Origin: Fomes fomentarius
Lineage: Eukaryota; Basidiomycota; Agaricomycetes; Polyporales; Polyporaceae
Reading direction: 5' to 3'
Assembly: GCA_022606135.1 (NCBI GenBank)
Contig: JABYQN010000018.1
Span: 62,001-126,000 of the forward strand
DNA: 64,000 nt
Shown here piece after piece: positions 22,708-34,234 of this stretch. The notes beneath the pieces were generated by a model. It did not search any database. It saw nothing but the letters and a program-made list of their open reading frames with translations, and was not told the origin of the DNA. The position numbers were made by a program, and so were the translations under genes. Each line of letters opens with the position of its first letter. The stretch's first letter is position 1.

Positions 22708-24914
22708 ATGTCAGACGAAGAAAAGCGGACGACGGCCTCCACAGTGGCAGAAGAAGAGTCTCATCATGGAGGAGCCCTGAAGGCTCTGAAGCACGCTGAC
22801 GACGCGCTCCTGGCAACGCTGGGTTATCGAAGCGAGTTCAGACGCGAGTTTTCCGTATGTCTCTGCTCTGGGTGTGCCCTGCTCCGTACTCTCTGCGTCC
22901 CGCTGACGCTATGTGCATTTTACGCAGCTCATCGAGACAATCGCATTCGCGTTTTCGATCATGGGCGTCGTCGCATCCGTATCCTCAACAATGTACTTAC
23001 CACTCATCTCCAGTACGTCTCGTAACATATTCTCAGTCTACCCTGGTCTCGTCACAGACTCGCTCGCGGAGCTAACATCGGCGATGCCGTACGTCTCTTC
23101 CCCTGACTCAATGGTCAGGTTCCAAACATGGTCTGAGTGGTGCACTGGTTCTCTACCTCCGTTTAGAACAAGTGCAGGGCTGTACTACTTCTCCGCCAAG
23201 CTGGCTCCGCCGCGCTGGGCTCCGCTCGCCAGTTGGATCACCGGATGGGCGAACATCACCGGCCAGGTCTCCCTAGTGTGTTCTATCGACTTCACATGGT
23301 GCGCACATTGTGTGCGTTCATCAGGACAGTGAGTCGTGCTGACCCGACTTGGTGGTCGCTCTAGTGCTCAGATGATCACCACTGCGCTCTTCGTGGGCTC
23401 CGACGGCGCCATTGACTTAGGCGCGGGGCCGACGTTCGGAATCCTGCTTGTTATCTTGTTCACGCACGGGCTTGTGTACTCGGCGGCTACGGCGGTCATC
23501 GCTCGGTTGAACATATTCTATGTCATTGTGAACGGTGAGCTTTGGCATCCGAATACATATCGCCGGTAGTGATGGGGAAAGGGCAGTTGGGACGACTATC
23601 GCTGCCATCGTCGCCCTGCTGGTATGTAGCGGCGACCGGAGGGTCTCCACGAGCACAGCGTTCACAATGTACGGAGATCACACCGGATGGTCCGATAGTA
23701 CGTCCCAAGTTCCGTTCCTTCGCAGGCTGAACATGACGGTTGTTCAGACGCATGGGCGTTCCTACTCGCCTTCACCGCGTCGATGTAGACCTTGACTGGA
23801 TGTACGATCCTCACCACTCATTCACTATATCTGTGTTCTCCACTCACTCCTCCCTACCTTCCATAGACGACTCTGCTGCGCACATCTCGGAAGAGACTTC
23901 CGGGGCAGCCCGCGCCGCACCAATAGCAATCCTGGTCGGAGTCGGCGCAACAGCTTCCCTCGGCTGGCTACTCTACATCGCAGCCTCCTTCGCGGCCGCA
24001 TCCATACCCGACCTTCTCGCTTCGCCTCTCCCATTGCCCATGGGCCAGCTCTTCCTCGATGTACTTGGCAAGCGGAGCATGCTCGCAATATGGAGTCACA
24101 TAATCGTCGTGCAGTACGTCACCGGTGCCGCGCAGGGCGTCGACGCGTCGCGCGTGGTGTTTGCGTTTGCCAGGGATATTGCGCTGCCTGGGTCCAGGTG
24201 GTGGAAGAAGATGCACCCGTACTCCAGGATGCCAGTGAACGCGTTTTGGCTGGTCATGGTGCTCTCCGCAATCTGTGGGCTGCTCGGCTTCTCGGAGACC
24301 GCGCTATCTTCGCTCGCAGGGTGCGTCTTACTATCTTCCAGGACCATGTTTTCCTTGCGGCTTGTCTCTGAGGTTTGCATGTGTACGTGAGATACTGATA
24401 ACCTGCTCACGACAGAGCTGCGGTCATCGGGCTGTACACGTCCTACGTCACGCCGATCTTCCTCCGGATAACTTCGGGGCGCGATAAGCTACAGCCCGGG
24501 CCGTTCTAGCTGGGAAGGTGGTACATGCCCATCGGGATCGTCGCGGTCGCGTGGGTGAGCGTGCTCCTCATGTTCCCGCCAGAGGTCCATCCGACCCCTG
24601 AGACGATGAGTACGTGCAGCGTGTTCTGTACTGCATGTGGCTGGAGGAGTGCGCTGACTGCATTCGTGACAGATTACGCGGTCGTGCTCATCATGGCCGT
24701 GTTTGTATTCGCGTCACTGCCGTGGATATTCTCGGCGCGCAAGTGGTTCAAAGGTCCTGTTCGAACTGTAGAACAGGGTCCAAGAGCCGCATCTGAGGGC
24801 GCATCTGACGAGAAACCTGAGACGAAGGAGGCATCTCGTGTCGACGAGGGCGAGGTATTAGATGAGACCCACACTCTGGTTGAGCTGGTCTGTGGAAAAG
24901 TCGTTGTTATATAG
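22708..24914 (+). pseudogene. APC-family amino acid/GABA/choline-type permease pseudogene
   Basis: Membrane transporter of the fungal amino acid/choline permease family, spliced from short exons. Seen: exon 1 (22708-22855) with ALKHADDALLATLGYRSEFRR, then LIETIAFAFSIMGVVASVSST, SAGLYYFSAKLAPPRWAPLA, WITGWANITGQ, AGPTFGILLVILFTHGLV, DSAAHISEETSGAARAAPIA, QYVTGAAQGVDASRVVFAFA and RWWKKMHPYSRMPVNAFW. Two in-frame stops interrupt it: TAG at 23786-23788 in place of the Trp of the A(S/P)MWTLTG motif, and TAG at 24507-24509 in GPF*LGRW. The segment after MYLPL is also poorly conserved. The gene crosses the inner edge of the left arm inside intron 1 (22887). Confidence 0.85.
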
Positions 24915-25255
24915 AACGTCATTTACTACGGGTTAGACGGCGATACGTACTCATAACTCGGGAAGAACGTCCTCATATGCATGTTGTACAGCGTGCAATC
25001 CTTCATTTTCTTCCCTAGAGGAAGGACAGGATAGAATAGCCCGCCATGGATCCTCGCGGCAGCGAAACACGTGACCGCGATGCATGACGCGCCCATTACA
25101 TCATCGGGCAACTTGTACATCCGATCCTATTGTCCTCTTCTTTCTCATCCTCTGCCACTTTCATTGACCTGCGCACCTCTTGACTTCCCTGATTCCTGGG
25201 CTTGTACCTCTCACATTCCAGGGTAATCCCAGGCCAAGTCTTAGTCACAGCAACC

Positions 25256-26490
25256 ATGAGCCACGATGATCGCCCATGGAACTCGGAAGAGCACTATGTC
25301 ATGATCGAGCCGAACCTCAAGTTCCTGCTCATGTTTCCGTAGTCGCGCGCCCCTGCCGTGGTACGCGCGGCTACCTCCCAGACCTATAAAGCCAGGTCCT
25401 CCGCCTGTGAGTCCTCCGAAGTATTGGCAAGGATGATCCACTGCTCTTCGTCCTATCACATATGTCGGTCAAGACTCAAATGGTAGTATCACTGACTGAC
25501 TGTTATGGATGGAATATGCAGGACAAGCTTCGCTTCACCTCCACCTGCAGCATTCACAACGCCTTCCAGCCCTGGGGCTGTCCATACATGCCAGCGGCCG
25601 CAGACGACCTCGACTCCTTCCTGCAGACCTTCCTCCACGCGCTCCTCCTCCGCAGAGGCGAAGAGGTCGAAGATGTGCGCCATATCTACGATAAGCTTGG
25701 GAACCTAGACCTACACCTTCTGGGTCGGACCCGGGATGGTATCAGGGGAACGTTGTGGTGCTTGGGTGACGACGTGAAGAGAAAGGAGAGGAAGGAGAGG
25801 GAAAGGGCCAAGAAGGAGAAGGAGAAGGCGGAACGGGAGAAGACGATGGCAGAGGATTGCGACGCGGGCGGGGACGAGGATCCCGTCCGGGATGCGTCCT
25901 CTGCTGAATCCAAGCCAGACGAGCAAGCGACGGCGGAGGAGAACGAGGATGACTTGATAGGTCCTGTGGGCGTTGGCGCGATAGCGGAGGCACTGTACAA
26001 GCTCTTCGACATCAGCGCCGTCCAGATGGGTGTGGAGGACACCGCAACTAGAGGGCTGTGGAGGTATAAGGCGGATCAGCAATGGGAAAAGGCGAAGGTG
26101 CGCGCAGTCGAACATTACAGTAAGCATCTCGAGGGCTGGGCACTGGTTAAGGAGGGTGCGGAGGCGTCTGAGAGGAGGAAGGCGGCGCGTAGGGCGAAGA
26201 AGGTCGCCGAGCAAGCGGAGAAGGAGACTGAGGTCGCGGAGAAGGAGACTGAGGTCGCGGAGAAGGAGACTGAGGTCGCGGAGTAAGAGTTGACAGGGAA
26301 CGTCGCGGATGAGCAAAAGATGGAAACCGACGAAGATGCGGGACGCGTTGAGGGTGTGGACGGTGACGTGGATCATGCTACGCAAGAGCTACATGTGGTT
26401 CAAGCTGGCACGCACGCACGATCTGAGTCAGCCAGTAACAGCTCAGACGCGCCTCCCAAGAAACGAGCGCGTGTAGACGGGGCTTGGTGA
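25256..26490 (+). pseudogene. Hypothetical gene, Lys/Glu-rich with NLS-like end, probably broken
   Basis: Not recognised. From ATG 25256 the frame encodes MSHDDRPWNSEEHYVMIEPN and stops at a TAG near 25340. A longer open frame, 25462-26286, has WGCPYMPAAADDLDSFLQTF and a K/E/R-rich segment from KRKERKERERAKKE on. A third frame, 26290-26490, ends with PPKKRARVDGAW, a likely nuclear localisation signal. The three pieces lie in line and may be exons of one decayed gene. The acidic/basic repeats suggest a nuclear scaffold-type protein; function unknown. Confidence 0.4.
26221..26283 (+). repeat. 21-bp in-frame tandem repeat, 3 units
   Basis: Three perfect copies of aaggagactgaggtcgcgga(g), encoding the repeated heptapeptide EKETEVA at the end of the 274-codon frame. 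Confidence 0.95.
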
Positions 26491-26853
26491 GTCTCAACGC
26501 GCAGGCTTGCTCTCATCTACGCTCATACATGTAGATGCGACTCACTACAGATGCGTTCATATCAATGCAAGTCTGGGTGTCTATCACACACGGAAGGCCT
26601 CATCACCTCACCCCTGCTTTTCGTCCCTTTGCCTTCGTTTGGTCTCTGTAGTCCTCCCCAAACACGGCTACTGTCGTAAACGGCTTATGGCTTGGAGTGC
26701 AGTTATATAGTCGGACGAACGGAGCTGGGCACTGCATGTGAAGAAAGCTGGGAAACACTCCCCGTCCATCTTATGCCCTTTTCTCTTGGCAAGGCTGCGA
26801 ACTATAATTCTTGGGTACTAAGTATACAATGATCGTATGGTTTCGTCGTCATT

Positions 26854-27123
26854 CTACCAACGTCGGTTTCTCTTGGGCAGGGAAGGTTCGTCGTCGTCTT
26901 CTGACAATTCCTCGTCATCCTCGTCCTCGTCTTCATCAGAATCGAAACCTTCAAAAAGATCAAGATCGTCATGATCCATCCGCCGTGCACGAGGGGGGGG
27001 GCTGGCTTGACCATAGCCAACGGGAAAGAAGTCGTTGCGGTCCAGTGCGTTCATATACTTGCGCTCGTCCGTCAAGGAACTCGAGCCCATTGAGTCTACG
27101 AATGCGAGGTGAACACACTTCAA
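26854..27123 (-). CDS. Acidic hypothetical ORF
   Basis: A minus-strand frame of 89 codons with a strongly acidic stretch (FDSDEDEDEDDEELSEDDDE) followed by a short basic end (LPKRNRRW). The composition is not random, and it may be the C-terminal exon of a nuclear protein or the end of the C2-domain gene upstream. No family recognised. Confidence 0.3.
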   Translation of the reverse strand: MKCVHLAFVDSMGSSSLTDERKYMNALDRNDFFPVGYGQASPPPRARRMDHDDLDLFEGFDSDEDEDEDDEELSEDDDEPSLPKRNRRW

Positions 27124-27239
27124 GCAAGGGGCGGTCGCGAAGGTCTATTCACCAAGAAGCCCATTCATGAACGAATTGTTATCATGTAAGCCACGACGCT
27201 GCTCGACCTCGTATGCCTTGCCCTCCTTTAGCAGCCTAC

Positions 27240-28011
27240 AGTCGCCCTTATGGGCTTCCGGCTTCCAATCTTCCTTCTGGCACTATATGCATCATGTGTC
27301 ATTGGATTGTGCACCAAGCCAGCTTTACTCTCCGCATCGACCGCTTCCAGTCCTCCTCCTCGGGATACAGCCCCGTCTTCGCATCCTTCTGCGGCGCATC
27401 CTCAATCAGCTGCGCCACGTCAAAGCTCGCGTCTCAGATATGGATCGATCGACGAAGGTTTGTCCCAGTCGAGGACCGAGAGCTGGACCTTGAACGTGGT
27501 CTCGTACCGCCGGACGTGGAAGAGCATCTTCTCGTCCCACTGCGGATTCAGCGAGTGCCGTATGACGCGCGTCCGGAAGACCTCCTTTCCGAAGGAGACG
27601 ACAACGAAGGGGTCCATGTCCCAGCCTGTGCGCGTCACTGGGAAGCGCATATGAACTCCTCCCTAGAACCAGCCAAATGGAGATAGAAGGGATGAGCACA
27701 ATTTTTTTGAGCTTCGGTAGTTCCTCTGTGCTCTGGATCTCGAGCATGACGATACCAAGGATGTCATTCGCAGCATCAAAGCTGTAGTCCTTGCCCTTGG
27801 CAGCCCAAGACTGTCTGAATCTTGACTTTTGCTGCTTCACCAGCTGAGGCCTCGCGCCTGCGGCCACTGGCGACGACCGGCACCGGTTCGACGCATCCGA
27901 GACCAAATCCTGGTCCACCCTCCTCAACACCGTCCGCGCTCTCCTCGGCGACTGCACCCCTTCACGCTTGCCACGCCCGCTGGCACTGGCCAGTCGCCAG
28001 TCCTGAAGCAA
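27240..28011 (-). pseudogene. C2-domain fragment of a Psd2-like phosphatidylserine decarboxylase
   Basis: A minus-strand fragment. The first exon contains KSRFRQSWAAKGKDYSFDAA and ILGIVMLEIQSTEELPKLKK. An intron of about 60 bp follows (acceptor near 27637). Then TRTGWDMDPFVVVSFGKEVF, RTRVIRHSLNPQWDEKMLFH and VRRYETTFKVQLSVLDWDKP form a C2 domain like that preceding the catalytic part of fungal PSD2-type phosphatidylserine decarboxylases. A frameshift near 27437 separates this from VAQLIEDAPQKDAKTGLYPE. The catalytic decarboxylase domain (GST cleavage site) is not present, so only the N-terminal part survives. Confidence 0.65.
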
Positions 28012-28517
28012 GTCGTGCCCGCACTGGTACTCAGCACGTTGAAGTGGTCGAAGTATTTTTCATAGGAGCATTCGCTCAGCGAGAGCACCCTTAGCCGACT
28101 GTACATCGCGTTGTCCTGTACAGCGCGCGTACGATTGAGAGAAAGGATGTGCGCATACCTTACAAGTATGAGAGTGCTTACATTACCTTACTTAGATACT
28201 TGCATTCCTATTACGGTAGATTAGCGTTCTAGTGATCCTGCCCGACATGTCCCCTTCCGTGCCCTCTCTCCTCTTCCTTGCTTCTCGCCACCACCCCGTC
28301 TCGTCAATCTCATCGATCGCACACTCTCTCTAGTGATATTCTACTCTCGTATTCTAGGCGACATCGTACAGTCGTTACTCGAATCGAATACTCGACTGTC
28401 CGCCGCACTCGCTCGCTCGACCGAACCCCTATCTCGCACCCCCGAACTTTTGCGTAGCACGAGGTTATCTCCTCTGCTTCGACAGCGGACCATCCCACAG
28501 CTCGGAGACAGGCCGTT

Positions 28518-31405
28518 ATGGCGACGAGCTACCTCCCGCAAACGATCCTACCAACTCACATCGCCCCGTCTCAAATCCGTCTGTCCAAGCTCACCCCACG
28601 AACATGTGATGACCTCTCGAAGTACATCCTCGATAACGACCCGGCGGTTCTAGGTGTTGCAGTGCGCCTCGCATCGAACGGGGCGGTCAACGCTGTGGCG
28701 TTCGCGACTCCGGCGGAGGTGTTCTTTGTCGACATCGCCTCCACGAGTCCGGGCTCAAGCACAAGGTGGGGACCGTGGGGCGCCAAAATCACCGTGATCC
28801 CCGACAACTCGCAGCACACGAACATCAACTTGAAGTCAACATGCGGACTGCTCGGCCTGCTCCATAACCCGCGCTGCATGCTCGTGGGGTTCGGTATGGC
28901 GCAGATCGCTCTCCACCTGTACAGGAAATGCGGGTTGGCCGTTCACGGAGTGGATCTGGGGAGCCTGTATCCAAACATGAAGAGTGCGGCAGAGTTCGTG
29001 GCGGGAAAGGTCCATCAACTTGAAGCCGCGCAAAAGTATCGAATCCATGCGTTGTGGTGCCACCAGCAGCTACATGATGTGTGTTTGCGGGCGTGGATTT
29101 CGGCCATGTAAGTGGTTTCGTCCTTCTTATTTCATGTCCGAGTCGATAATGTGGAGTCTCAACCCGGATATATATCTTTTCCCGTCATTGGTGGCGCTGC
29201 GGTATGCAGATGCGCAGAGAAGGCGATGGTAGCAATTGAAAATTGCTTAAAGGTCGATACCGACAATTTGCAGGACGTGGAGCTCCACGTGCTCGGGGAG
29301 TTGCTGATGAATGTCGAGCTACTCGAGGCCGAGAAGACTATACAAATGGAGAACGATTTTGAGAATGTTGAGGTGGATGGGGATGGACAGATCATCATTC
29401 AGAATGCACGGTTCAATACACGAGTGCGAGCAAGCAATCAGGTAATGTGTTCAATCCCCCTTGCTCCATCGGTACTGACAACTTGCACACGTGGATAGAC
29501 TTCGATCATGATGGAGACGACGGACGGACACTTGGTGGTAGGCAAGGCCGTCAGTGTCCACGGCAAGAAGACCGGGGTGCAAGTCGTCGAAGGGAGTTTC
29601 CATGGAGGAGGGATCAAGCATATCCATGTCGTTGGACGCAAAGAGCTGACGAACTCTGAAGTCGCACGGAATAATTTTATCATGCAGCTCCTACAGGGCA
29701 TCTCTTCACTCACACAATATTCTCAGTTCATCGAGATGCTCTGGTTCTCGTCGAATCCCCCACCACGGTCGTATATCTCCACCACTCCATGCGCCTACTA
29801 CAACTCCTTCAGTAAACTCAATCCTTCGCAGAAGGAGGTCGTTTGTGCAATGTGGTCGTCGTATGAGCCGCTCGTCGTCGTCCAAGGTACTATGCACTGT
29901 GTAATGTCACGCCATGAAAAGTATCGCTAATCCATCACAGGCCCTCCCGGGACAGGAAAGACGACGACAATCGCTGCAGCGCTGTGTGAATGGGACAGCA
30001 GTTGGTCTCCTGCATGGGTTGTTGCACAGTCGAATGTAGGTGTGAAGAATATTGCTCGCTCACTGGTCAAGTTCGACATCAACTTCAAGATCTTGGTGTC
30101 AAAGGAGTTCTATATCGAATGGTGAGAGGCACTGTCTGCCGTACACCTATGCCATGCAGACTCAAGGTGACTCTTTTGTAGGCACGAGCACCTCTATGAG
30201 AGAATTCGACATCGACTTATCCGCTCAGACAAGCTCGTTACTGATCCTGTCGTTGTGGAGCGTGAGATTGGTGGCGCAACTATCATTTTGTGTACAGTGG
30301 CAATGATGTCGAACCCGGCCCTCGATGCTGTCTTCCATCTCATACCTGTCGAGCGGTTGATCGTCGATGAAGCATCACAAATCGATTCCTTTGAGTTTAT
30401 GGTGAATAACGTTCTCTCCGTTGTGCAGTCAGATGCTAACTATCCAACAGCACCTGTTTCATAAGTCCAGGCGCTTAAAGAAAGTATGTATGTTTGGTGA
30501 CCCCAAGCAGTGTGAGTTGCCTCCTCTTGGATTACATCTCTCTTGTGTGGCAATCAGTGACATCTGCAATCAGTGCCTCCATACTACAAGGATACTGCTC
30601 TGAATATAAAGACTATATTCGACTTCAAGCAGCTGAAGTCGTCCATCTACTTCCTCAATACACAGTACCGCATGCCGACTCCGCTGGGTGATTTCATCTC
30701 AGTCGAGATATACAACTCTGAGCTCGAGTCGGTGCACGATATTACAGATGGGTCGTGCTTGCGTTTTGTCGATGTCTGGCAAGGGTCCGGAACATCTGTT
30801 GGGTCAAGTTTCAAGGTCAGTAAGTTGTCAGCCAGCTTCAAAATGTATCCTCTGAGAGTGATAGTACTAATGCTCATTGAACATGTGTTAGAACTATGAG
30901 GAAGTTGACGCTGTAGTATCACTTGTCAAGAACTACTACCAGCACCTCGACTTCTGCATTATCACCCCATACGATGGACAGCGTGCAGCAATCACGCAGC
31001 GACTCAAAGCAGAAGATCTCCCTTGGGAGCGTGTCTACAACGTTGACAGTTTCCAAGGTGCGCCTCCTCCTACTCATCGTGGTTTTTTTGCTCATCGTGT
31101 ACAACTACATAGGACACGAGGCCTCGTACGTCATCATCTCCACCGTGCGTACAAGGAACCCAGGATTCCTGAAGTCCCTCAACCGCGTAAATGTCATGCT
31201 CACCCGGTGTCAATCGGGTATGGTCGTTGTCACGAACCGAAGCTTCCTCGTCAACTCAGGTCGAGATACCCTCCTCTGGATCCTCGCACAGCAATGGCGA
31301 GAGTGGGGAGACTCGTGGATTGACATGCTCGCACTGTCGAATGGGAGTGCAAAATTGCCTGGCATTAATCATATAGGTGCCCACTGCAATGTTCTCTGTC
31401 TCTGA
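28518..31405 (+). CDS. SF1 (Upf1/DNA2-like) helicase with exonuclease-like N-terminus
   Basis: An apparently intact gene of nine exons: 28518-29107, 29210-29441, 29499-29886, 29941-30121, 30182-30401, 30451-30511, 30574-30815, 30892-31057/8, 31113-31405. All introns are GT-AG and phase-consistent, giving about 790 residues. Residues 1-200 resemble a degenerate 3'-5' exonuclease (DEDD/Mut7-like) domain (GVAVRLASNGAVNAVAF; LVGFGMAQIALHLYRKCGL). The helicase core has Walker A GPPGTGKTTT (about 404), DEAS box (about 530), motif III GDPKQLPP created by splicing, QYRM (about 588), DSFQGHEA and VNVMLTRCQ (about 718). It likely acts on nucleic acid with ATP; the substrate is unknown. It is one of two intact-looking genes in the window. 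Confidence 0.85.
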
Positions 31406-31409
31406 TTGA

Positions 31410-33511
31410 GCCCGGTCCCTAGACATGTAATATATGGGCAGTGCCGTTTGAGTGCAGTGAGTCTCTGCGTAGGAATCTAGTGTAGGACCTGTATGGTGCC
31501 AATCCAAGGCAGAGAATCGAGAGTCAACTCCACTTGAACATCCTGCCAGCGACGGTCCGCGCGAACTTTGCGTCCGCCTGGCGCTGTTTTAGCACGTCCA
31601 GCTTCCGCGACATCTCGTACTACTCGACCGCTACAGCCCAGTTATTTCCTGCGCCAGCTGAGAAGACTCAAGAGCCACAGACACGGACACAAGCAGGTGG
31701 GGGCGAGATGAGAACGAGACCGCTGCAAAGGACACGGAGAGAGGGAGCTCACCGCTGCTGCTGAAAGTCGGGAGCGCGCGTGACACGACTGTGCGTCGTT
31801 TGTCTGGCGAATGCGGGTTTAGTCTTGAGGCGCGAGTGCACCGGCGTTGGCTTACCTTGGGAGGCTTCAAGTTCGAGGGTGTGCAAGTCTTCCTGTCGTC
31901 GCGCAAGGTCTCCTCGTCCGTCGGGTGCGCAGTACCGTATGTCCACATTGAAACGCCGTGACAAGCACTATCTAGCGAGAACTACTAGAGATGAAGCACA
32001 TCCTACACAGAGCCACCGAGCCATATCGTGATGCCAACAGCAGCCGTGTGCGAATAAGTACAGGTATAGATAGTCTGTCGTGATGCGTCGTCGATACACA
32101 ACCCAGAGATAGTCACCGTCACCCAGAACCAGCGCATACATTGGACGCGGCAGAGATGGAGAGAAGCCGATGAGTGCGAGCGGAGCTCACCGGAGCTTCA
32201 GGTTGCACAACTGATGCTGGACCTCCCGGATATCCTTCCGGTTCCACTTCCCTGAAGCGATCGCCCACACCTGGGACGACCAACCTCCATCAGCGTCCGT
32301 GTATGTGTGTGTGCTCGGCAGCGCTCGAGAGCGGGAGGGGCGGCGAACGTGAATGCGATGGGCTGCGGGAATGCGAGCGAGTGCTCTTCGTCGACGTCTG
32401 AGTAATTTCACGGAGGACCGGGTGTGGTAGGTGCAGCAGTGACACCCATTCCGGAAATCGACAGAGAGGCTGCGTTTGCGCGCACCCCCGGGTCCGGGTC
32501 GTTCTGCTGAGAGCAAGAAGACTTGGCGGGAAGGGCGCCGGAAGTGGATAGGTGATCACTGGTGCGGGCGGAAGGACGACAGCTGGGTGCGCGGGGTGGA
32601 GCGGAAAGGCGAGTGTGCATCCACGCAAAGACGGATAAGAACGACCTTTGCACTTCGCCAGAGCACGAGGACGAAGTCCCATGATGTCTCTGAACCAGTG
32701 CGCCAAGCATGACGATGAGAGCGTCGACGTGAGGCCGTTGTGTGTCGGCTTACCTGCGGAGGGCGGGAAGCACGAGGGGGCGAGGAGGTTCGGATAAGGT
32801 AGATTGGGAGGCGCGTGGAGCTGTCCGCGGTGCACAGAGTATGAGCGAATATGCTGTGGCTGGTACAGCAATGCGCGCAAGCAGAAGCAGGCGTGCGCAG
32901 GCACTGTATAGATGCCCTGGATGAGATAATCATGTTCGAAAAACTATCGCCTCCTACCAATGTTTCGCAGCTTGCTGATGTGGCCATCGCGGACCCGGTA
33001 CTGAAGGCTACGCCCAGACATCAAGGGTCGGGAAGCCGACACAAGCAGGTGGACACGGGGCGGAGAGCTCCCGGTGAAAGTCGGGGGCCTCGCGCAGGAC
33101 AGCTAGTTTGACGACTGTGCGGCGTCGTTGTTCTGGAGCGGAAACTCGGGCGGGTTAGTCTTGAGGCAGGTATCATGGCGTGAGGTGACCTGGTATGCTT
33201 CAAGTTCGAGGGACGAGTCCTCCCTGTTGTTGCACAAAGTCTTTCCTCACACTCTGCAGGCGCACCCGCTTCGGCAGTCCGCATCTCGTCCGTTGGATGC
33301 GTCCTTGGTCGGCGCATCAGTACCGTGTACTATGTGATGTTGTACGTGCACGCAAAGACCGATGAGAGTTAACTTTTCGCTTCGCGAGAACATGAGGAAG
33401 AAGTCCCTACCGTGTCGATGGCTCCACACCCAAAGAGCACGCCGAGGATGACGATGCCAATGACGGTGAGGGGGGAGAGCGTCGACGCGAAGACAGTGCG
33501 AGGCATGCGAA
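31410..33511. other. No intact gene; diverged direct repeats of exon-like pieces
   Basis: About 31660-31960 and 33030-33340 are related direct repeats (shared anchors: acacaagcaggtgg, gaaagtcggg, gggttagtcttgaggc, cttcaagttcgaggg). On the minus strand both encode similar exon ends (EDLHTLELEASQ and EDSSLELEAYQ before a GT donor). A minus-strand segment near 31525-31610 reads as coding (SRKLDVLKQRQADAKFARTV). I take this as two decayed copies of one unrecognised minus-strand gene. Confidence 0.45.
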
Positions 33512-34213
33512 GCAGATTCGCTGTGTCCGCAAAGAATGGACTGCGTGCAGAGTGGCCGGGGCTTGAAACTGCACAGAGTACCCTCCTGGCGTGGTGCCGT
33601 TGCTGAGGACTATGCTGCAGCCTGCAGGCTGGCAGGATGGCGGGGAGCCTCGCGTCACCATCTCGTCTGTTACCTGGTATCGCCCGGACGAGCGAAATTG
33701 GTTGTTGGGGGTGATGATGACCAGACGCCGGTCGGTCCGGCAACGGTCGATCCGAACACTACCTTGCTCTATTACGGAAGGCGGAAGGGAACATGAAGAG
33801 GCGGACCGAGCAGTTGGTGCAATATTATGAGACCATTCAAGCTATGGTGCACGGACCGGCGGATGATGGGAGCCATGCGGTTCGCATCCCCCTATACCTC
33901 TTGGCGAGCGATCCCAAATCTGCGATCGCTCGCCCATCCAAACCCGCACAGCAATCACTTCCGCCATTGTAGGAGTGGGTTTCTATCTTGGCAGGAAGTG
34001 CAGGAGACCACTATTCCATGCTTGGGGACAACCAGTGGGAACAAACTCTGTGTATATTGGAACCAATTCGCATCATTGAGTCTAGTGTTGTCCGCTCAAT
34101 CTAACTCCATCACAAGTATCGAACACCTTGTTACTTTGCTTTGCTTGTGTAAGTGACGATGCTGATACTTCTGCTTGCTGCCTGTAGCTGAACTGCTCAT
34201 GTACCGGTCGAAA
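33512..34213. repeat. Inner inverted repeat (IR2), left arm, 702 bp
   Basis: Reverse complement of 38192-38892. The only difference seen is a one-base length change in a C run near 33890. It contains a perfect hairpin (33903-33934). Its right end falls inside sequence related to the 86-bp minisatellite unit. Confidence 0.95.
33903..33934. other. Perfect 11-bp hairpin
   Basis: Stem ggcgagcgatc / gatcgctcgcc with a 10-base loop. It is duplicated in the other IR2 arm at 38471-38502. Confidence 0.8.
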
Positions 34214-34234
34214 CGTACCGGCTACACCCACTCT

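Larger units (their letters stand above)
5682..22887. repeat. Left arm of a 17 kb inverted repeat
   Basis: Near-identical reverse complement of 39237-56266. The offset sum changes stepwise: 61948 to about 11500, 61889 to 13700, 62139 to 15355, 62138 to 17750, 62124 to the inner end. The steps are a net 59-bp indel, a 250-bp insertion (MITE plus target duplication), 1 bp, and two 7-bp repeat units. Substitutions are rare and mostly CpG transitions. Outer edge: the copia insertion at 5681/5682. Inner edge: 22887, inside intron 1 of the permease gene, which continues uninterrupted into the spacer. Confidence 0.95.

Noticed and set aside
5682..22887. Helitron as carrier of the gene fragments
   Set aside because: No Rep/Helitron helicase is present (the helicase at 28518 is Upf1/DNA2-like), and I could not identify paired Helitron termini.
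25711..26385. 224-codon minus-strand ORF rich in Leu and Arg
   Set aside because: Antisense of the Lys/Glu-rich plus-strand frame and its 21-bp repeats; the composition is explained by that.
32290..32904. 204-codon minus-strand ORF
   Set aside because: Low-complexity Ser/Pro/Arg composition and no splice-consistent extension; overlaps other equally open frames.
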